Positions 59,616 to 64,000 of a stretch of 64,000 nucleotides of DNA are shown piece by piece. Source of the DNA: Haloferax marisrubri. GTDB taxonomy: Archaea; Halobacteriota; Halobacteria; Halobacteriales; Haloferacaceae. A program made the translations under genes and the position numbers. The notes under the pieces are model-generated. The model was given only the letters and a program-made list of their open reading frames with translations. It searched no databases and had not been told where the DNA came from. Numbering within the stretch: the stretch's first letter is position 1; each line of letters opens with the position of its first letter. The stretch is taken from the NCBI RefSeq assembly GCF_001469875.2, contig NZ_LOPW02000018.1, positions 1-64,000 on the forward strand, given 5' to 3'.

Positions 59616-60767
59616 ATGGCACGATTGACACTCGACGACGTAACGAAGGTTTACACGGACGACGGCGGCGGCGACATCGTCGCCGTCGAAGAGATATCGC
59701 TCGACATCGACGACGGGGAGTTCCTCGTGCTCGTCGGTCCCTCGGGGTGCGGCAAATCGACGACGCTTCGGATGATGGCGGGGCTCGAAACCGTCACCGA
59801 GGGCGAACTCCGTCTCGAAGAGCGCCTCCTCAACGGCGTGTCCGCACAGAACCGGGACATCGCGATGGTGTTCCAGTCGTACGCGCTGTACCCGCACAAG
59901 AGCGTCCGCGGGAACATGTCGTTCGGCCTCGAAGAGTCGACCGACCTGCCGGACGACGAGATACGCCAGCGGGTCGAGGAGACGACCGACATGCTCGGCA
60001 TTAGCGACCTGCTCGACCGCAAGCCCGGACAGCTTTCGGGCGGCCAGCAACAACGGGTGGCCCTCGGGCGCGCAATCGTGCGCGACCCCGAAGTGTTCCT
60101 GATGGACGAACCGCTGTCCAATCTGGACGCCAAACTGCGGGCGGAGATGCGGACCGAACTCCAGCGCCTGCAGGAGGAACTCGGCGTCACGACCATCTAC
60201 GTCACTCACGACCAGACGGAGGCGATGACGATGGGCGACCGGGTCGCCGTCCTCGACGACGGCGAACTCCAGCAGGTCGGCACGCCGCTGGACTGCTACC
60301 ACCGGCCGAACAACCTGTTCGTCGCGGGCTTCATCGGCGAGCCGTCGATGAACTTCTTCGACGGGTCGCTTTCGGGCGACACCTTCCGCGGCGACGGCTT
60401 CGACTACCCGCTTTCGGGCGCGACCAGAGACCAACTCGGCGGCGCGAGCGGCCTCACGCTCGGCATCCGACCCGAGGACGTCGCGGTCGGCGAGCGGCGC
60501 GCCGGCGAGCGCACCTTCGACGCCGAAGTCGTCGTCGTCGAACCGCAGGGGAACGAAAACACCGTCCACCTGCGGTTCGCCGACGGGGGCGAGGGAACCC
60601 AGTTCACCGCGACCACCACCGGTCGGTCGAGGGTCGAAGCGGGCGACCGCACGACTGTCTCGTTCCCCGAAGACGCGATTCACCTGTTCGACGGGGAGAC
60701 CGGCGACGCGCTGAAGAACCGAGAACTCCCGTCGAACCGCGCCATCGACGCGTTCGTCTCGAACTGA
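59616..60767 (+). CDS. xacK: Pentose ABC importer, ATPase 2
   Basis: This 383-residue ATPase is the paralogue of xacJ: Walker A GPSGCGKSTTLRMMAGLE, VFQSYALYPHKS, QLSGGQQQRVALGRAIVRDP, FLMDEPLSNLDAKLR, THDQTEAMTM, and a C-terminal TOBE-like domain with LGIRPEDVAVG. The two probably form a heterodimer, as each half-transporter binds its own permease. Between about 60036 and 60164 it differs from xacJ by only four bases in 129, while the C-terminal parts differ widely. It ends the xacGHIJK operon. Confidence 0.93.
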   Translation: MARLTLDDVTKVYTDDGGGDIVAVEEISLDIDDGEFLVLVGPSGCGKSTTLRMMAGLETVTEGELRLEERLLNGVSAQNRDIAMVFQSYALYPHKSVRGNMSFGLEESTDLPDDEIRQRVEETTDMLGISDLLDRKPGQLSGGQQQRVALGRAIVRDPEVFLMDEPLSNLDAKLRAEMRTELQRLQEELGVTTIYVTHDQTEAMTMGDRVAVLDDGELQQVGTPLDCYHRPNNLFVAGFIGEPSMNFFDGSLSGDTFRGDGFDYPLSGATRDQLGGASGLTLGIRPEDVAVGERRAGERTFDAEVVVVEPQGNENTVHLRFADGGEGTQFTATTTGRSRVEAGDRTTVSFPEDAIHLFDGETGDALKNRELPSNRAIDAFVSN

Positions 60768-61164
60768 CGCCGCGGCCCCGCTCCCGGCCCCGGCCGCTGA
60801 CGCTGTTTCGATTTCTCCGCGCCGTCTCTCGCTTCCTGTCCCCGCACGCAGAGTCTCGCACTCGGCGCTTCTTTCGGACCGACCTCACTCCGTTCTTCGT
60901 TTTCGCTTTCGCTTTCGCTTTCGTTTCTCGCTCGCAGTTCGCGCGCCGCTCTCAGTCGTAGCTATCTGCGTCAGCGTAGCGACTGCACCCGCGAGTCGCG
61001 TCGCTCCGGTATCGAACGCCAGCGAGTGAAAAAGCGGCCGCGGCGGACGCGCCGCGTGTCGGGAGACGCTCACGTCTCTCGTTCGCGGTGGTGCGTCCGG
61101 GTTATGGGTGTGGTATGTCAGGCTGTCGCGGCCGCTGTGGGACAGTCTCGCTCTCGGTGTCGGG
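60768..61164. other. Gap between importer operon and xacD, no gene
   Basis: This 397-base gap between two convergent units has no coding frame I can support. It contains a short TTTCGC tandem repeat (60901-60924) and otherwise GC-rich sequence. It probably holds the 3' ends of both transcripts. Confidence 0.55.
60901..60924. repeat. TTTCGC hexamer tandem repeat
   Basis: Three perfect TTTCGC units (60901-60918) are followed by TTTCGT and a degenerate end. It is a short simple-sequence repeat in a gene-free gap and may vary in copy number between strains. Confidence 0.6.
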
Positions 61165-62403
61165 TTACTCCTCGTCGAAGAGGGTCTCCCCTTCGACCAT
61201 GTGTTCTCCGACGGCGTCGAGGTCGAGCGTCAGCCCGAGGCCGGGCTTCTCGGGAATCTCCATGCGACCGTTCTGAATCAGGCCGTCTTCCTCGACGAGG
61301 TCCTCCCACCAGCCGAGCTGGTAGGAGTGGTATTCGAGGGCAAGCGAGTTGGGGATGGCCGCGGCGACCTGCGCGGAGGCCATCGTCCCGATGGGCGACG
61401 AGACGTTGTGCATCGCCACGGGGATGTAGTACATGTCCGCGAGGTCGGCTATCTTTCGCGTCTCGCGCATGCCGCCGACGCGGGGCAGGTCGGGCGCGAT
61501 GATGTCCACCGCCTGCGGTTCGAGCAGCGTCCGCTGGCCGAACTTCCGGTAGACGTTCTCGCCGACCGCGATGGGCGTCGTCGTGGACTGGGTCACGAGC
61601 TTCTGCACGTCGTGGTTCTCCGGCGGCACGGGGTCTTCGAGCCACCACACGTCGTAGTCTTCCAGCTCGGCGGCGAGGCGCTTGGCGCTCCCGCCCGTGA
61701 AGGACCAGTGGCAGTCGAACGCCACGTCCGCGCGGTCGCCGACGGCCTCGGTGACGGCCTCGACGATTTCGACCTTGTGGTCGATTTCGGGGTTGCGGAG
61801 GTGGCGGTTCGCGCGGTCCTTCTCGTGGCCCGAGGGGACGTCGAGGTCGAACTTGATGGCGTCGTAGCCGAGCTCCTCGACCACGCGGACGCCCTCCTCG
61901 GCGCAGGCCTGCGGGTTGGCCTCGTCTTCGGTGTGGAGGTCACAGTAGACGCGCACCTCGTCCCGGTACTTCCCGCCGACGAGCTGGTAGGCGGGCACGT
62001 CGAGGAGTTTCCCGGCGACGTCGTGCAGCGCGATTTCGATGCCCGAGATGGCGGAGATGACCTTGCCCGAGACCGAACCCTCGCCGGACATCTTCTGAAC
62101 GAGATGCTCGTAGAGGCGGTCGATGTCGAGGGGGTTCTCGCCGACGAGGAACGGTTTCATCCGCTCGATGATGGCGGTGTCGCCGCCGCCCCAGTAGGCC
62201 TCGCCGGTGCCGACGACGCCCGCGTCGGTGTAGACGCGGACGAGAATCCACGGGTAGTTCCCGTCGACCATCGTCGTCTGTACGTCCGTGATTTCGGCGT
62301 CGCGGACGCCGCCTCGCGGATTCGTGATATCCATCGTCTCCGCGGACAGGTCGCGCATCGTGTACTCCGCGTTCGGGTCGCTAAGCTTCGCTTGCTCAAC
62401 CAT
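61165..62403 (-). CDS. xacD: Pentonate dehydratase (enolase superfamily)
   Basis: This 412-residue protein belongs to the mandelate racemase/enolase family. FDCHWSFTGGSAKRLA supplies the first metal Asp, WWLEDPVPPENHD the second Glu, and PIAVGENVYRKFG the third Glu; the catalytic His/acid region is NVSSPIGTMASAQV near the end. It dehydrates xylonate or arabonate to the 2-keto-3-deoxy acid, the substrate of xacE, with magnesium in the cytoplasm. The ATG at 62403 is divergent from xacF, with 156 bp between. This fits the H. volcanii xacD gene. Confidence 0.93.
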   Translation of the reverse strand: MVEQAKLSDPNAEYTMRDLSAETMDITNPRGGVRDAEITDVQTTMVDGNYPWILVRVYTDAGVVGTGEAYWGGGDTAIIERMKPFLVGENPLDIDRLYEHLVQKMSGEGSVSGKVISAISGIEIALHDVAGKLLDVPAYQLVGGKYRDEVRVYCDLHTEDEANPQACAEEGVRVVEELGYDAIKFDLDVPSGHEKDRANRHLRNPEIDHKVEIVEAVTEAVGDRADVAFDCHWSFTGGSAKRLAAELEDYDVWWLEDPVPPENHDVQKLVTQSTTTPIAVGENVYRKFGQRTLLEPQAVDIIAPDLPRVGGMRETRKIADLADMYYIPVAMHNVSSPIGTMASAQVAAAIPNSLALEYHSYQLGWWEDLVEEDGLIQNGRMEIPEKPGLGLTLDLDAVGEHMVEGETLFDEE

Positions 62404-62559
62404 TGCGCACGTATATCTCGAAAGCCACTACAAAAGTGTGTGGGTCGGTAGTTCGTGGCTCACCCCGACGCGCGCTCCCGAACTCGCCTCGCCGACGACA
62501 GCCAACAAATAGTGACAACTTCGCAAGAATTGTATGTCGGAAGACGGAACGTGTACTCG
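62404..62559. promoter_or_regulatory. Divergent xacD/xacF promoter region with a short upstream frame
   Basis: These 156 bases separate the divergent xacD and xacF genes. On the plus strand a ten-codon frame (ATG at 62534 to TGA at 62561-62563) ends over the xacF start codon as ATGA. The AT-rich stretch AACAAATAGTGACAAC at about 62505-62520 could be the promoter element for xacF. It is where the pathway regulator would be expected to act on both genes. Confidence 0.5.
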
Positions 62560-64000
62560 ATGACGGACCCCAGTAAAAACTACGTCAACGGCGAGTGGGT
62601 GACCTCGGAGACCGGCGAGACGGCCGAGGTGACGAACCCCGCGAACCCGAGCGAGGTGGTCGCGACGTATCAGCACTCGAACGAGAACGACGCCGCCGCG
62701 GCCGTCGACGCCGCCGTCGCGGCCGAAGACGAGTGGCGAAACACGCCCGGTCCCGAGCGCGGGCGCATCCTCCGCGAGGCGGGGACACTCCTCGCCCAGC
62801 GCAAGGAGGAACTGACGGAGATTCTCATCGCCGAGGAGGGGAAGGCGCGGCCCGAGGCGGCGGGCGAGGTACAGCGCGCTATCGACATCTTCCACTACTT
62901 CTCGACGAAGGCCGCCGACCTCGGCGGCACGAAGAAGGGCGCGAGCGGGTCGAACACGAACCTCTACACGCGGCAGGAGCCCGTCGGCGTCGCGGCGCTC
63001 ATCACGCCGTGGAACTACCCCATCGCCATCCCGGCGTGGAAGCTCGCCCCGGCGCTCGCCGCCGGCAACACTGTCGTCCTGAAGCCCGCCTCCATCGCGC
63101 CCGGCGTCGTCATCGAAATCGCCCGCGCGCTCGACGAGGCCGGCCTCCCGGACGGCGTCCTCAACGTCGTCACCGGCCCCGGTAGCTCGGTCGGCAGCGA
63201 GTTCATCGGCAACGAGGGCACGGACCTCGTCTCCTTCACCGGGAGCAGTCAGGTCGGCGAGATGGTCTACGAGCAGGCCACAGACGCCGGCAAGCGCGTC
63301 CAGACCGAACTCGGCGGGAAGAACCCGACGCTCGTCGCCGACTCCGCGGACCCCGCCGAGGCGGCCGACATCGTCGCCAACGGCGGATTCGGAACGACCG
63401 GCCAGTCATGTACGGCCTGTTCCCGCGCCATCGTCCACGAGGACGTGTACGACGACTTCGTCGCCGAACTCGTCGACCGCGCGGAGTCCCTCGACGTCGG
63501 CCCCGGAACCGACCACGAGATGGGCCCACAGGTCAGCGAGTCCGAACTCTCCTCGACGCTCGAATACATCGACATCGCCGAGGGCGAGGGCGCGACGCTC
63601 GCCGCCGGCGGCGGCGTCCCCGAGGGCGAGGAAGTCGAGACGGGTCACTTCGTGGAACCGACGGTGTTCACCGACGTCGACCCCGACATGCGCATCGCAC
63701 AGGAGGAGGTCTTCGGGCCGGTCGTCGCCGTCATCGAAGTGAGTGACTTCGACGAAGGGCTGGCGGTCGCGAACGACGTCGACTACGGCCTGTCGGCCAG
63801 CGTCGTCACCGACGACCACACCGAGGCGAACCGCTTCGTCGACGAGGTCGAAGCCGGCGTGGTGAAGGTAAACGACAAGACGACCGGCCTCGAACTCCAC
63901 GTCCCCTTCGGCGGGTTCAAGCGCTCGTCCTCCGAGACGTGGCGCGAGCAGGGCGACGCCGGTCTCGACTTCTACACCATCGAGAAGACCGTCTACGACA
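62560..64000 (+). CDS. xacF: 2-oxoglutarate semialdehyde dehydrogenase (partial, runs off the edge)
   Basis: The 480 codons seen are an aldehyde dehydrogenase. TPWNYPIAIPAWKLAPALAAG (cofactor), FTGSSQVGEMVYEQ, ELGGKNPTLV with the catalytic Glu, and GQSCTACSRAI with the nucleophile Cys at residue 284, plus HVPFGGFKRSS near the right edge. It oxidises 2-oxoglutarate semialdehyde to 2-oxoglutarate, the last step of the oxidative pentose route, as for H. volcanii XacF. The 3' end is outside the window. The ATG at 62560 overlaps the stop of a short upstream frame. It diverges from xacD. Confidence 0.92.
   Translation, partial: MTDPSKNYVNGEWVTSETGETAEVTNPANPSEVVATYQHSNENDAAAAVDAAVAAEDEWRNTPGPERGRILREAGTLLAQRKEELTEILIAEEGKARPEAAGEVQRAIDIFHYFSTKAADLGGTKKGASGSNTNLYTRQEPVGVAALITPWNYPIAIPAWKLAPALAAGNTVVLKPASIAPGVVIEIARALDEAGLPDGVLNVVTGPGSSVGSEFIGNEGTDLVSFTGSSQVGEMVYEQATDAGKRVQTELGGKNPTLVADSADPAEAADIVANGGFGTTGQSCTACSRAIVHEDVYDDFVAELVDRAESLDVGPGTDHEMGPQVSESELSSTLEYIDIAEGEGATLAAGGGVPEGEEVETGHFVEPTVFTDVDPDMRIAQEEVFGPVVAVIEVSDFDEGLAVANDVDYGLSASVVTDDHTEANRFVDEVEAGVVKVNDKTTGLELHVPFGGFKRSSSETWREQGDAGLDFYTIEKTVYD

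Noticed and set aside
1-64000. tRNA or rRNA genes, CRISPR arrays and intact insertion sequences
   Set aside because: Reading both strands, I saw no tRNA-like cloverleaf arms with conserved TTC loop, no rRNA segment, no regularly spaced CRISPR repeats and no transposase frame. The repeats found belong to the origin.

Overview
The window is haloarchaeal DNA, almost certainly from a Haloferax species. The evidence is high GC, strongly acidic proteins, Tat-type lipoprotein signals with LAGC lipoboxes, a TATA-binding protein, Bat-type HTH regulators, an Orc1/Cdc6 initiator beside ORB-like repeats, and TATA-like boxes about 25-30 nt before many start codons, as expected for leaderless transcripts. 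The gene order from about 49.2 kb to the right edge matches, from memory, the xac pentose-oxidation locus of H. volcanii megaplasmid pHV3. With the origin at about 20 kb, this suggests a secondary replicon of the pHV3 type. The replicon assignment is inference; no database was searched.

Left arm, 1-18.6 kb: a leftward set with a membrane-anchored spermidine-synthase-like protein, a lipoprotein and a small membrane protein; an AspT/YidE-type permease; a membrane glycosyltransferase; a molybdate/tungstate uptake set that begins with a small molybdopterin-binding-domain protein and has no ATPase here; a MaoC hydratase; an aldehyde dehydrogenase; small membrane proteins; a Spo0M-like protein; an aldo-keto reductase; a GNAT protein; a PPOX flavoprotein; and a thiamine-salvage operon with two TenA paralogues and a sodium:solute symporter.

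Origin, 18.8-21.5 kb: a TBP gene, a T/G-rich low-complexity tract, an inverted repeat, an array of ORB-like repeats (two inverted against the others) and orc1/cdc6. One further near-perfect ORB copy lies alone 5 kb to the left.

Middle, 21.6-36.1 kb: an M20 peptidase and a GlcG-like protein, then genes that together form a glycine betaine degradation route. These are a BCCT transporter, a Rieske demethylase, a dimethylglycine dehydrogenase with a GcvT-like folate domain, a monomeric sarcosine oxidase, serine hydroxymethyltransferase and serine/threonine dehydratase. A Bat-type regulator, a zinc-finger protein and a tiny membrane protein are interleaved. The predicted flow is betaine, dimethylglycine, sarcosine, glycine, serine, pyruvate. 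I consider this the most interesting system in the window.

36.3-48.5 kb: a ParA-like ATPase with an acidic partner, an SLC13-type anion transporter, a second Bat-type regulator, and an oligopeptide-type ABC transporter. The binding protein of that transporter appears circularly permuted and its two ATPases are fused. A zinc alcohol dehydrogenase and a short-chain dehydrogenase follow.

Right arm, 49.2-64 kb: the oxidative D-xylose/L-arabinose pathway (xacE, xdh, a second Gfo/Idh protein, xacC, an SDR, xacA), its ABC importer xacGHIJK, the dehydratase xacD, and xacF, which runs off the right edge. The expected regulator xacR would lie just outside.
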